This document shows positions 51,994 to 61,456 of a stretch of 64,000 bases of DNA, piece by piece. The position numbers were made by a program, and so were the translations under genes. The notes beneath the pieces were generated by a model. That model did not search any database. It saw only the letters and a list, made by a program, of their open reading frames with translations, and was not told where the DNA came from. The first letter of the stretch is position 1. Every line of letters starts with the position of its first letter. The stretch comes from Larkinella arboricola (GTDB lineage Bacteria > Bacteroidota > Bacteroidia > Cytophagales > Spirosomataceae): NCBI RefSeq assembly GCF_003259745.1, contig NZ_QLMC01000002.1:856272-920271 (forward strand). Reading direction: 5' to 3'.

Positions 51994-53694
51994 ATGTCTT
52001 TATCAAAATCCTCCATTGATCACCTCGCCCTGATTACCGTAGTCACGGGGAGTTTGTTGCTTGGCACGGTTAACGCCTGGGCCCAACAGCCCCAGCGTCC
52101 GACGGCTCCGCCCGTGCGCGAAGGCGAGATCGATAACCAGGAAATTACCATTGAGAAGAATCGGAAAATTGAAATGCCCCCCGCCAACCGGCTTTTCAAT
52201 AAAATACCGTCTATAAAACCGTCGACCGGCCAGCGTAAGCTGACGTATGAGTTTAACGACCGGCCCCTGTCGGTGGGCGACCCCAAACTTTCGCCAACGG
52301 CTTTGCCGCTTCCGGCGGCTCAGTCCGAGCAACAGAATCTGTTCAACAATTACGTAAAGGCCGGGGCGGGTAATTACGGTTCGTTCTACGGGGAAGCCTT
52401 CGGGAGCGGGCAGGTGATGGATAATATTTCAGTGGACGGTTCGTTCAAACACCTTTCGTCGTCCATTGGACCGGTCGATGGCAAGAACTCGGCCACAAGC
52501 GAAAACCGGCTCAAGCTGAACGGTGACTACCAGACCGACGCCTTCAAACTGTCGGCCAACCTGGGGTACGACCGTGAAGCCTTTTATTTCTACGGATACC
52601 GTCGTCCGCAGGAAATGGATCGGGAAACGATTCGCCAGAAACTGACCACGACCCAGTTCCGGATTGGGATTGAAAATGTGGACCCCGATAAAAATATCGA
52701 CTACTCGCTGAAAACCGGAGTTGTCAACCTGGCCGATAATTACGAAGCCACCGAACTCGACTGGGGAACGAACCTGAAAGCTTCCGTGGGGATTTCGGAT
52801 AATTTCGTGGCCCTGCTGGCAGCCGATGCCTACATCACGCAGCGGTCGGACGGCCCGGTGGATAACCGGAATCTGTTCCGGGTGAAGCCCACCTTTAAAT
52901 ACTCCAATTCATTTTTGACGGCTACATTTGGGGTTAACGCTGTTAGCGAAACAGATAAGCGGCTGAATGTGAACCGGACACGTGCTTTTCCTGTGATTGA
53001 CGTAGATGTCGTTCCAACTGGGAATATTCACTTTTTTGCGGGCGTTGACGGCGATATCAATCGGAATACGCTGCGGAGTTTTCTGAGTGAAAACCGCTGG
53101 CTTGCTCCACAGGTGGTACTGGCCAACACCGAAAAGACCTGGGATTTGTACGCGGGAAGCAAGGGTGAACTGGGCAGCGTTTCCTACGAAGGGAAAGTGT
53201 CGTACGCCCGTTACCGCAATTTCTACGGCTTTAACAATACCTGGCCGGATACGTCGAAGTTTTTTGTCGTCTACGACGGCAACCGCTCGCATGTGCTGAC
53301 GGTAACGGGTCAGATAGGCTACACCTACAAAGAAGTGTTCCGCTCGACCCTGCGGGCTGATTTCTACGATTATACGCTGAGCCGGATGGAAGCCGCCTGG
53401 CACCGGCCGACGGTATCAGGCTCGTGGTCGAACTCGTTTATTGTAAACAAAAAATTATTTATCACGGCTGATTTGTACCATTATCAGGGAATGCAGGGTA
53501 AAAATTTCGTTACCAATCAGATTGTCACCCTGCAACCGATCTGGGATGTAAACCTGAAAATTGACTATTTTTTAGGGAAACAGGTTTCAGCTTTTGTTTC
53601 GTTGAATAACATTATTGGCCGTAATTATCAGCGGTATTTGTATTATCCGCAACAAGGACTTAACTTTCTGGGAGGATTGTCGTATAGCTTCTGA
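51994..53694 (+). CDS. Predicted outer-membrane beta-barrel protein
   Basis: 566 residues. Signal peptide (LITVVTGSLLLGTVNAWAQ), a Pro-rich N-terminal segment (residues 30-110) and then amphipathic strands of a barrel: YVKAGAGNYGSFYGEAFGSG, LKLNGDYQTDAFKLSANLGY, VSAFVSLNNIIGRNYQRYL, ending NFLGGLSYSF with the terminal Phe typical of outer membrane proteins. No plug domain or TonB box is seen, so it is not a TonB-dependent receptor. Lies between the TPR protein and the HU/SPOR protein with a 15-base gap to the latter. Confidence 0.85.
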   Translation: MSLSKSSIDHLALITVVTGSLLLGTVNAWAQQPQRPTAPPVREGEIDNQEITIEKNRKIEMPPANRLFNKIPSIKPSTGQRKLTYEFNDRPLSVGDPKLSPTALPLPAAQSEQQNLFNNYVKAGAGNYGSFYGEAFGSGQVMDNISVDGSFKHLSSSIGPVDGKNSATSENRLKLNGDYQTDAFKLSANLGYDREAFYFYGYRRPQEMDRETIRQKLTTTQFRIGIENVDPDKNIDYSLKTGVVNLADNYEATELDWGTNLKASVGISDNFVALLAADAYITQRSDGPVDNRNLFRVKPTFKYSNSFLTATFGVNAVSETDKRLNVNRTRAFPVIDVDVVPTGNIHFFAGVDGDINRNTLRSFLSENRWLAPQVVLANTEKTWDLYAGSKGELGSVSYEGKVSYARYRNFYGFNNTWPDTSKFFVVYDGNRSHVLTVTGQIGYTYKEVFRSTLRADFYDYTLSRMEAAWHRPTVSGSWSNSFIVNKKLFITADLYHYQGMQGKNFVTNQIVTLQPIWDVNLKIDYFLGKQVSAFVSLNNIIGRNYQRYLYYPQQGLNFLGGLSYSF

Positions 53695-53709
53695 CACTGC
53701 TTAACCGAA

Positions 53710-54813
53710 ATGTCCATGGTACCTGTCTCGGAGTATCTCAAAAAACTGCTTTTCCAGTACGATTGTATCGTTGTTCCCGAGCTGGGGGGCTTCATTCTGC
53801 ATTATATTCCGGCCATGTATGTGGAGAATACCGGGTTATACATGCCGCCCCGCAAGAAGATTGCTTTCAACGAAGCTCTCAGACTGGACGACGGCTTACT
53901 GATCAACTACATGATGCTGCACGAAGGCTGTAGCCGCGATGAGGTGGCTCCGGTGATTCGGCAGTTTGTGGATGATCTCCGGCAGCAGGTGCGTCAGCAG
54001 CAAATCTTTGCCATAGAAGGGCTGGGTTTATTCTCGGAAAATGAGGAAGGTAAGCTCCAGTTCGATCCCGAAATCCGTCATAACTTTCAGGGCGAATCGT
54101 ACGGTTTTCAACCCGTCGCGGCCCGGCTGGTCAATCACGTTGTAGAGGAAGAAGAGGTAAAACCGGCTGCGGTGATTCAACAGCCCCGGGAAGCTCCGAT
54201 TGCGGTGGAAGCCGAAGAAGTTCCGGCAAACGGAGTGGAGATGCCCGTTATCCAGAGCCGTCGGCAGTATCTGGCCTGGGCGGCTGCCGTGCTGCTGATC
54301 TGCTCGCTGGGAATTGTTACCGTCAATAAATCATCTTCGCAGCTGGTCAGTAGTCTGAACCCGTTCGAATTATTACGGGGCGAAGAGCAAGAGGATGTTG
54401 CGCCCGCCGTGGAATCTGTCGCAACGGAAACTGTAGTGCCGGTAGCTGCGCCTAAAACGGAACCCGTTGCCGAAACCACGCTTCCGGTTGCTGCCGCTGT
54501 CGCTCCGGTTGAAGAAAATAAGGCTCCCATCGTGCCGGTATCCACGACGACGACCCTGGTTGAACCGAAAAAGTCGCAGGTGTATTACCTGGCTATCGCC
54601 GGCAGTTTTGCCAGCCGGGGGAATGCGCGTAAGCTGGTTCGTCAGTTACACCGTCGGGGTTTTGAAACGGCTTATATTCTGCCGCCAAAGAGAAGCCGGG
54701 AACTGGTGAAGGTTGCGGCCCTGGGTTCGCCCGATAAAAATGAAATTCTGGCCGCCATTGAGCAGATAAGCAAGGTATCGGGGGCACGCGCCTGGGTGCA
54801 TAAGGTAGAATAA
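53710..54813 (+). CDS. HU-CCDC81 and SPOR domain membrane protein
   Basis: 367 residues. N-terminal HU-like CCDC81 domains (about 1-145): VSEYLKKLLFQYDCIVVPEL, FILHYIPAMYVENTG, and GLGLFSENEEGKLQFDPEIR. One transmembrane helix near 184-205 (YLAWAAAVLLICSLGIVTV), a Pro/Val/Glu-rich linker, then a SPOR domain from about 290 (VYYLAIAGSFASRGNARKLV, RRGFETAYILPPKRSRELVK), which in other proteins binds denuded peptidoglycan. The topology thus puts an HU fold in the cytoplasm and SPOR in the periplasm. A terminator follows 28 bases after the stop. Confidence 0.9.
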   Translation: MSMVPVSEYLKKLLFQYDCIVVPELGGFILHYIPAMYVENTGLYMPPRKKIAFNEALRLDDGLLINYMMLHEGCSRDEVAPVIRQFVDDLRQQVRQQQIFAIEGLGLFSENEEGKLQFDPEIRHNFQGESYGFQPVAARLVNHVVEEEEVKPAAVIQQPREAPIAVEAEEVPANGVEMPVIQSRRQYLAWAAAVLLICSLGIVTVNKSSSQLVSSLNPFELLRGEEQEDVAPAVESVATETVVPVAAPKTEPVAETTLPVAAAVAPVEENKAPIVPVSTTTTLVEPKKSQVYYLAIAGSFASRGNARKLVRQLHRRGFETAYILPPKRSRELVKVAALGSPDKNEILAAIEQISKVSGARAWVHKVE

Positions 54814-54840
54814 GTCATTTTTCTAAGACAGGATATAGTC

Positions 54841-54867
54841 AAAAAGGCAGCCGATAGCTGCCTTTTT
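54841..54867 (+). terminator. Terminator of the TPR/barrel/HU-SPOR group
   Basis: AAAAAGGCAGC (54841-54851) pairs with GCTGCCTTTTT (54857-54867) over CGATA. It closes the three-gene group. Confidence 0.9.
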
Positions 54868-54901
54868 GCGTTGATGAACCGAACTATTCGTTAATTCGTT
54901 T

Positions 54902-54909
54902 TAATTTTG
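54902..54909 (+). promoter_or_regulatory. -7 element for the TonB-like gene
   Basis: TAATTTTG matches the consensus, 60 bases before the ATG. No TTTG at the usual -33 spacing. Confidence 0.4.
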
Positions 54910-54968
54910 CCGCAAGGAGAACAATACCGTCTACCGGTTTTCTCGTTAATTGGCTAAACATCTGAACC

Positions 54969-55904
54969 ATGAGTCGCGTATCGCTGGAAAATGAGAACGA
55001 ATACCGGGTTACGGCTTTAGCCGGATCGTTCGCTGTGTGTGCCCTGCTATTCTTTCTGCTGCTGTATATCCGGCTGTGGCAATCGGTTCCTGAGCCCCCG
55101 CCGATTCAGTATGTGGATGTGAACTTCGGTACGGACCTGGTTGGCAGTGGCTCGATTCAGACGTATAACAAAGCCAGTGATTCGAAAAACACCGAGGACG
55201 TTAAGAAGGAAGAGGACCGGCCCAACCCGAAAGTAACAACCACTTCACGGGTGGAAAAAACACCGACCTCGCCCGTTCCGAAGATCGTGGATGCCAAGCC
55301 CGATAAAGTGGTTACCGAGAAACCGGATATTGCCAGTAAGATTGAGAGCCCGGTAACGGTTCCGGAGAAAGCCGAACCGAAGAAAGTAACCTCAACCACC
55401 CCCAAGCCGACGCCCGCTCCGCCGAAAGCTGAGCCGGTGGCCGAACCCAAAAAGGTGGATGCCAATGCCCTCTACAAACGTTCCAGCTCGGGCGGTTCGA
55501 ACGGAACGGTTGGTAAAGCCTCGGGTACAGGGGGGAACAACAACGGTGATGATGCCTCTGGAGTGGGTGATAAAGGAAATCCCGACGGAAATATCAACGC
55601 CAAACAGTTTTACGGCACGCCCGGTGGCAGTGGGTCGGGGGTATCCCTGAACATGGCTGGCTGGCGGCTGGCGACTTCCCGCATTGCGCAGGATAATTCG
55701 GGCGAGAGCGGTAAAATCGTTTTCGAAATTAAAGTAGATGATAAAGGCGATGTAACCTACGTTCGGGTAAAGGAAACCCGTTTGAGTCCGACGGTTACCG
55801 AGTTTTATAAACAACAGGTGTATAAACTGCAACTGGTTCCGAAAGGATCATCGGCTCCGCCGATTTCAACCGGTACCTACACCATCAACATTCGTTCTAA
55901 CTAG
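54969..55904 (+). CDS. TonB-like energy transducer
   Basis: 311 residues. One transmembrane helix at about 17-37 (LAGSFAVCALLFFLLLYIRL), then a long Pro/Lys/Glu-rich periplasm-spanning linker (to about 170), a Gly/Asn/Ser-rich stretch, and a small C-terminal domain (GKIVFEIKVDDKGDVTYVRV, QVYKLQLVPKGSSAPPISTG) like TonB_C. This architecture matches TonB, which transfers energy from ExbB/ExbD to outer-membrane receptors. No exbB or exbD genes are adjacent, although Bacteroidota often order them exbB-exbD-tonB-folC; here folC does follow, by 6 bases. Confidence 0.8.
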   Translation: MSRVSLENENEYRVTALAGSFAVCALLFFLLLYIRLWQSVPEPPPIQYVDVNFGTDLVGSGSIQTYNKASDSKNTEDVKKEEDRPNPKVTTTSRVEKTPTSPVPKIVDAKPDKVVTEKPDIASKIESPVTVPEKAEPKKVTSTTPKPTPAPPKAEPVAEPKKVDANALYKRSSSGGSNGTVGKASGTGGNNNGDDASGVGDKGNPDGNINAKQFYGTPGGSGSGVSLNMAGWRLATSRIAQDNSGESGKIVFEIKVDDKGDVTYVRVKETRLSPTVTEFYKQQVYKLQLVPKGSSAPPISTGTYTINIRSN

Positions 55905-55910
55905 TACCGA

Positions 55911-57227
55911 ATGACGTATTCGGAAACCATTGAGTATCTGTACGCGCAGTTGCCGGTTTTTCACCGGGTGGGAGCGAAGGCCATCAAACCGGGGCTCGAC
56001 AACATTCGTAAGCTGTGCGATTATTTAGGAAATCCTCAGGACACATTTCGGAGTATCCACGTAGGAGGGACCAACGGCAAGGGCAGTTCGTCGCATTTGC
56101 TGGCGGCCGTACTCCAGTCGGCTGGTTATAAAACCGGTTTATACACGTCTCCCCATCTCAAATCCTTTACGGAACGAATCCGGATTGACGGTCTGCCGAT
56201 GCCCGAAAAGGGGGTCGCAGATTTTGTGGACCGACACCGGGCGTTTATCGAAGATTTAAAGCCTTCTTTCTTTGAAGTAACCGTTGGTATGGCTTTCGAC
56301 TACTTCGCGCGTCAGAACGTCGATATTGCCGTTATAGAGGTAGGTCTGGGGGGGCGGCTCGATTCTACGAATGTCATCACCCCGCTGGTCTCGCTGATTA
56401 CCAACATCGGCTGGGATCATAGCGATATCCTGGGCGACAGTCTTGAGCAGATCGCTTACGAAAAAGCCGGGATCATTAAACCCGGTGTGCCGGTTGTGGT
56501 GAGTGAACATGATCCTGAGACGGATGCTGTGTTCAGAAGCCGGGCGGAGGAGTGTGGAAGCCCGCTTTTGTTTGGTTCTGATTTATTCGTGGTGAATAAT
56601 TTAGGCGTCAGCGGGAGAGGGCGGGAGATCACCGTTGATACGCTCGATGAAAAAGAGGTCCCGCTGGCCCTGGGGTTGCTGGGTACCTACCAGCTAAAAA
56701 ACGTGGCTGGCGTGTTGAGTGTTCTTAAGGTGCTCAGTAGTTCCTCTTTTCATCCGAATCCGACTTTTGAAAAACTTCATATACCCAGTGTTGCCGTGGA
56801 GGACGGTTTGGCCCATGTGGTTGAACGCACGGGTTTAAAAGGACGCTGGCAATTTTTGCAGCGCAATCCGACGGTTATCTGCGATACGGGACACAATGAG
56901 CCGGGGATTCGTAGTGTGATGGAATCCTTACAGACGGTTTCGTATCGACAATTGCATCTGGTGGTCGGCTTTGTGAAGGATAAGGATCTTTCGCGCTTTA
57001 TCCGGTTGTTTCCGAAAGAGGCCCGGTATTATTTTTGTCAACCCGACCTTCCCCGGGCTTTGGATGCGGATTTGCTTGCCGAGGAATTTCTCGCGCATGG
57101 TCTGGTCGGTGAAGTAAGTAAAGATGTGAATCAGGCGCTGAAAACGGCTTTGAGCCGGGCGCAGCCCGACGACTGTATTCTGGTAACGGGCAGTACGTAT
57201 GTAGTGGCCGAATTAAATCAATTGTAA
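55911..57227 (+). CDS. folC: Folylpolyglutamate synthase/dihydrofolate synthase
   Basis: 438 residues, adding glutamate to dihydropteroate and folates. ATP-binding P-loop HVGGTNGKGSSSHLLA, the Omega-loop region YTSPHLKSFTERIRIDG, IEVGLGGRLDSTNVITPLVS and the Mur-ligase-type GWDHSDILGDSLEQIAYEK. Full length. The gene sits 6 bases after the TonB-like gene and 3 bases before trmB. Confidence 0.95.
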   Translation: MTYSETIEYLYAQLPVFHRVGAKAIKPGLDNIRKLCDYLGNPQDTFRSIHVGGTNGKGSSSHLLAAVLQSAGYKTGLYTSPHLKSFTERIRIDGLPMPEKGVADFVDRHRAFIEDLKPSFFEVTVGMAFDYFARQNVDIAVIEVGLGGRLDSTNVITPLVSLITNIGWDHSDILGDSLEQIAYEKAGIIKPGVPVVVSEHDPETDAVFRSRAEECGSPLLFGSDLFVVNNLGVSGRGREITVDTLDEKEVPLALGLLGTYQLKNVAGVLSVLKVLSSSSFHPNPTFEKLHIPSVAVEDGLAHVVERTGLKGRWQFLQRNPTVICDTGHNEPGIRSVMESLQTVSYRQLHLVVGFVKDKDLSRFIRLFPKEARYYFCQPDLPRALDADLLAEEFLAHGLVGEVSKDVNQALKTALSRAQPDDCILVTGSTYVVAELNQL

Positions 57228-57230
57228 AAA

Positions 57231-57893
57231 GTGAGTAGAAAGAAACTGCCCCGATTTGAGCACAACCGGGTTAGCCCCAACGTGCTGGAACCGGGTAAAG
57301 AGTTGTACGAAACCATCAAGGGAAACTGGCGTGAACGGTATTTCCTGAATTCGAATCCCATTGTGATTGAAATTGGCTGCGGACGGGGCGAATATACCGT
57401 GGGGCTGGCGCGGCATTATCCGCACCTGAATTTCATTGGCATTGACCGTAAGGGCGACCGGATTGCGCAGGGAAGTAAACAGGCGCTCAACGAAGGCTTA
57501 ACGAATGTGGCTTTTCTGCGGACAGATGTGTTTAAGCTGCTGGACTTTTTTGGCAAGCAGGAGGTAAACGAAATCTGGATTACCTTTCCGGATCCCCAGC
57601 CGCGCATCAGTCAGGTAAAAAACCGGCTGACCGACCCCCGTTATCTGACGCTCTACCGGGAAATCCTGGCCCATGAAGGAATACTCCACCTGAAAACGGA
57701 TCACGATGATTTCTTCGATTTTAGTGTTCAGACGCTGCCAACAAACGGTTTCTCGGATCTGATCACCACCCGGGATCTGTACGCTTCGGAAATGAATCAT
57801 CTGCATCTGGGGATCAAAACCAAATATGAAGAGATATTCACCCGAAAGGGCTTTTCGATAAAATACCTAAAATGCAAAAAGGCGGGATATTAA
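57231..57893 (+). CDS. trmB: tRNA (guanine-N7)-methyltransferase TrmB
   Basis: 220 residues, making m7G46 in tRNA. SAM-binding IVIEIGCGRGEYTVGLARHY, FIGIDRKGDRIAQGS, and the family signature WITFPDPQPRISQVKNRLTD. The start is GTG, three bases after the folC stop; no ATG lies closer to the conserved region. Its stop codon is inside the loop of the following terminator hairpin. Confidence 0.94.
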   Translation: MSRKKLPRFEHNRVSPNVLEPGKELYETIKGNWRERYFLNSNPIVIEIGCGRGEYTVGLARHYPHLNFIGIDRKGDRIAQGSKQALNEGLTNVAFLRTDVFKLLDFFGKQEVNEIWITFPDPQPRISQVKNRLTDPRYLTLYREILAHEGILHLKTDHDDFFDFSVQTLPTNGFSDLITTRDLYASEMNHLHLGIKTKYEEIFTRKGFSIKYLKCKKAGY

Positions 57894-57905
57894 CCCGCCT
57901 TTTTT
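57876..57905. terminator. Bidirectional terminator, trmB/gap
   Basis: AAAAAGGCGGG (57876-57886) pairs with CCCGCCTTTTT (57894-57904) over ATATTAA, with T-run after it. The trmB stop codon lies in its loop. Confidence 0.9.
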
Positions 57906-57924
57906 GTTGACTCACCTTTAAATA

Positions 57925-58932
<1,008 letters not shown>

Positions 58933-58947
58933 TTAACAAGAACGCTG

Positions 58948-58955
58948 CAAAGATA
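58948..58955 (-). promoter_or_regulatory. -7 element for gap
   Basis: CAAAGATA on the plus strand reads TATCTTTG toward gap, exact to consensus, 33 bases before the ATG. The -33 position shows CTTT instead of TTTG. Confidence 0.5.
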
Positions 58956-59028
58956 TCAATACAAATTGAAAGGAAAAGGGGCAGGGTAAACACTTATCGA
59001 AAAGACGCACGAAAAGAATGATTAAATG

Positions 59029-59141
59029 TTTAGTATATAGCAATGGCTTTAGTAGCAAATTACTAACATAGATGTCTATATTTAGTACTTATTTTAGTAA
59101 AATACTAAATATGCATCTGTTTTTTACTAATTATAATAGTA
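59029..59141. repeat. Cluster of TTTAGTA/TACTAAA motifs upstream of gap
   Basis: TTTAGTA occurs at 59029, 59048, 59081 and 59093; the reverse form TACTAA(A) at 59061, 59103 and 59125; AATAGTA at 59135. Two copies form TTTAGTA-AAA-TACTAAA (59093-59109). Eight copies in 113 bases exceeds what the AT-rich composition readily explains. Location upstream of the gap promoter suggests regulator-binding sites (inference). Confidence 0.6.
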
Positions 59142-59913
59142 TATTGTTTGTTTTTATAGCATACTTGATAGATGTATTTAGCTAGATTGAAAAAGAATAG
59201 GTCATAACGAGTAGTGGCCACAAAGAATCTGACCAAAGTAGACAAAGCCGGAATTAGCAGCGGAAAAAGAGACAAATTCTAACAGATAAGTTATAAAAAG
59301 CATTTCTAAACAGACGGGAATTGATGATAATTTATTATTTTTATGACACGTCCTTCATTCTTATTCGTGAAGTGGAGAGCACAAATTTTAACGTCAATTT
59401 GATTTGACTCCTCTTAGTTTTCTTTGGATAAAGTCTTTCTTTAGACCTCTGGTCTGCCGAGACTCCGTATCCCAGTCTCGGGAAAACAAGTTTCTCCAAC
59501 TACTAGTTAATAGTTTAGAATCTAATCCGATCAACCGCAATTCATTATCGGTACGTATTCCTGAAAACGTATACCGAACACATATGGAGTCCCAGGTGCC
59601 GGATCAGTATTCACTGGGCGTTATTACCAGCATCTGGATTTGTTTAAATCCGTAGTCCGGCTGATAGGATAGGTTCTCGTATAATACAGACGTATTATAT
59701 TTATTTATTATTAGAGGAAAAGGGATATAAAGGATATCATTCGGAAACGCTCTTGCCACATAAAAATGATTCTGATCTGAATCGGTATGGATCGGTAATT
59801 AAGAATATTAAATATTCAGTAAGAATAATATTGCTTGATAAGTCGCAACTTAGTGGAAATGAGTTAATTACCTAATATAAAATAAACCACCCGTAAAGTT
59901 AAAAATTTGAATT
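59142..59913. other. AT-rich stretch without a recognised gene
   Basis: No supported gene. An 83-codon frame at 59404-59655 begins with TTG, has no family resemblance (SQSRENKFLQLLVNSLESN) and is probably either a gene fragment or chance. Within it CCGAGACT (59457-59464) pairs with AGTCTCGG (59474-59481). The final 40 bases before dapD contain no exact promoter consensus. The composition matches the AT-rich patch at the left end of the window. Confidence 0.45.
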
Positions 59914-60732
59914 ATGGAGTACAATAAGTTGATTGAAGATTGCTGGAATGACCGTTCATTATTAAAAGATCCACAAACCATCCAGGCTGTTAAATCCGTG
60001 ATTGACCAGCTCGACAAAGGTATAATACGAGTTGCGGAGCCAGGTGCTGAAGGGGAGAAGTGGACCGTCAATGAATGGGTGAAAAAAGCGATCTTACTGT
60101 ACTTCGTCTCACAGACCATGCAGACGGAGGAAGTGGGTATTTTTGAATACCACGATAAAATTCCGCTGAAAAAGGAATACAAAAGTAAGGGTGTCCGCGT
60201 TGTGCCGCCAGCGGTTGCGCGCTATGGTTCTTTTATCGCAGCCGGGGCTATTCTGATGCCGTCTTATGTGAACGTTGGTGCGTATGTAGACGAACGGACG
60301 ATGGTAGACACCTGGGCTACGGTTGGGAGTTGCGCCCAGATCGGAAAGGATGTTCACCTGAGTGGGGGAGTTGGTATTGGCGGAGTATTGGAGCCACCCC
60401 AGGCTTCGCCCGTAATCGTTGAAGACGGTGCCTTTATTGGCTCCCGTTGCATCGTTGTAGAAGGCGCTCATATTGGTAAACGAGCGGTTCTCGGAGCCGG
60501 GGTAACCATTACAGGTAACTCTAAAATTATCGATGTAACAGGCGCTTCTCCGGTCGAATACCGGGGCTATGTACCGGCGAATTCGGTCGTAATTCCGGGC
60601 AGCATTGCTAAAGAATTCCCGGCGGGATCATACCAGGTTCCCTGCGCCCTGATCATCGGCCAGCGGAAAGAATCCACGGATTTGAAAACCTCTCTGAATG
60701 ATGCCCTGCGCGAAAATAATGTAACTGTATAA
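59914..60732 (+). CDS. dapD: Tetrahydrodipicolinate N-succinyltransferase
   Basis: 272 residues, succinylating tetrahydrodipicolinate in the lysine/diaminopimelate pathway. An N-terminal helical domain is followed by a left-handed beta-helix of hexapeptide repeats (VPPAVARYGSFIAAGAILMP, VNVGAYVDERTMVDTWATVG, AFIGSRCIVVEGAHIGKRAV). Length agrees with the family. The regulator's site array starts at its stop codon. Confidence 0.96.
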   Translation: MEYNKLIEDCWNDRSLLKDPQTIQAVKSVIDQLDKGIIRVAEPGAEGEKWTVNEWVKKAILLYFVSQTMQTEEVGIFEYHDKIPLKKEYKSKGVRVVPPAVARYGSFIAAGAILMPSYVNVGAYVDERTMVDTWATVGSCAQIGKDVHLSGGVGIGGVLEPPQASPVIVEDGAFIGSRCIVVEGAHIGKRAVLGAGVTITGNSKIIDVTGASPVEYRGYVPANSVVIPGSIAKEFPAGSYQVPCALIIGQRKESTDLKTSLNDALRENNVTV

Positions 60733-60924
60733 ATGTAAATTCCATATTTACACTTCCTATCGGGCCAATTTACATTTGTGAGTTGGCCTTTTTAATTTAC
60801 ATCCTATTTACATTTGTATTAATTTACATTTCTAATACAATTTACAATTATAAATCTATTAACATTTGTTTATTGACATTGGTAGTTTATATTTGTAAAA
60901 AATATCAGTTTATGAATGTAAATG
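60731..60924. promoter_or_regulatory. Dense operator array upstream of the XRE regulator
   Basis: Nine forward near-copies of AATTTACATTTGT start at 60745, 60767, 60794, 60805, 60821, 60839, 60857, 60871 and 60884. Reverse copies (AAATGTAAAT type) are at 60731 and 60915, the latter overlapping the first codons. Steps of 11-27 bases are irregular. A further exact 12-base reverse copy lies inside the gene at 61122-61133. The array overlaps the promoter at 60865-60895, so it is read as an autoregulatory operator region. Confidence 0.75.
60865..60895 (+). promoter_or_regulatory. Promoter of the XRE regulator
   Basis: TTTG (60865-60868), 19 bases, TATATTTG (60888-60895): an exact consensus match. 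The ATG follows 16 bases later. Both boxes are themselves part of array motifs, so a bound repressor would block RNA polymerase. Confidence 0.85.
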
Positions 60925-61331
60925 ACAAAATTAAACAGGTGTTGAAGGATAAAAACATGACCCCTTCCTACTTTGCAGATGAGATTGGTGTTCAGCGGTC
61001 TAGCATATCACACATTCTCTCGGGACGCAACCGGCCCAGCTTTGATATCATTCAGAAAATCATTCGACGCTTTCCGGAACTGGGTTACGACTGGATTCTG
61101 GAAGATGAGCAGCCGTCGTTAACAAATGTAAATCCACGGTCTTCTGCATCCTCTACAATTGTTGCACGGAAAACCGTTCAGCAACCAGAAATTGTCGAAA
61201 ATTCAACTCCTCCGTCGGTGTCTTTACCCGCTCCACAATCGCCTGTAGCCCCACAAAAAGAAGAAAAAACCATAGAGCGAATTCTGGTCTTCTATACTGA
61301 TGGTACGTTTCGCGAGTATTCTCCGTCGTAA
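60912..61331 (+). CDS. XRE family helix-turn-helix regulator with conserved C-terminal motif
   Basis: 139 residues. Residues 1-65 are a Cro/C1-type HTH (NDKIKQVLKDKNMTPSYFAD, EIGVQRSSISHILSGRNRPS, IIQKIIRRFPELGYDWILE). A Pro/Gln/Ser-rich linker (about 70-118) leads to ERILVFYTDGTFREYSP, a short strand-forming ending that recurs in Bacteroidota XRE proteins and may mediate oligomerisation (inference). Start ATG chosen because it follows the promoter; the longer upstream frame runs through the operator array. Targets beyond its own promoter are unknown. Confidence 0.88.
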   Translation: MNVNDKIKQVLKDKNMTPSYFADEIGVQRSSISHILSGRNRPSFDIIQKIIRRFPELGYDWILEDEQPSLTNVNPRSSASSTIVARKTVQQPEIVENSTPPSVSLPAPQSPVAPQKEEKTIERILVFYTDGTFREYSPS

Positions 61332-61456
61332 TCACGCCGGGAATACCGTTGGTTTATTTTCGGGGATCATCTTAAATTCCATTACAACCCCAGCCGGATG
61401 GAAGGGATCATTTAGACAAGATCAAAAGTCTTTCTTTATATCGCTACCATCGCCAA

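Noticed and set aside
59404-59655. 83-codon frame in the AT-rich region before dapD
   Set aside because: TTG start, no recognisable domain, and no promoter; kept only as a note in the intergenic entry.
60783-60911. 43-codon hydrophobic extension of the XRE regulator
   Set aside because: It is the translation of the operator array, and the mapped promoter lies downstream of its start.
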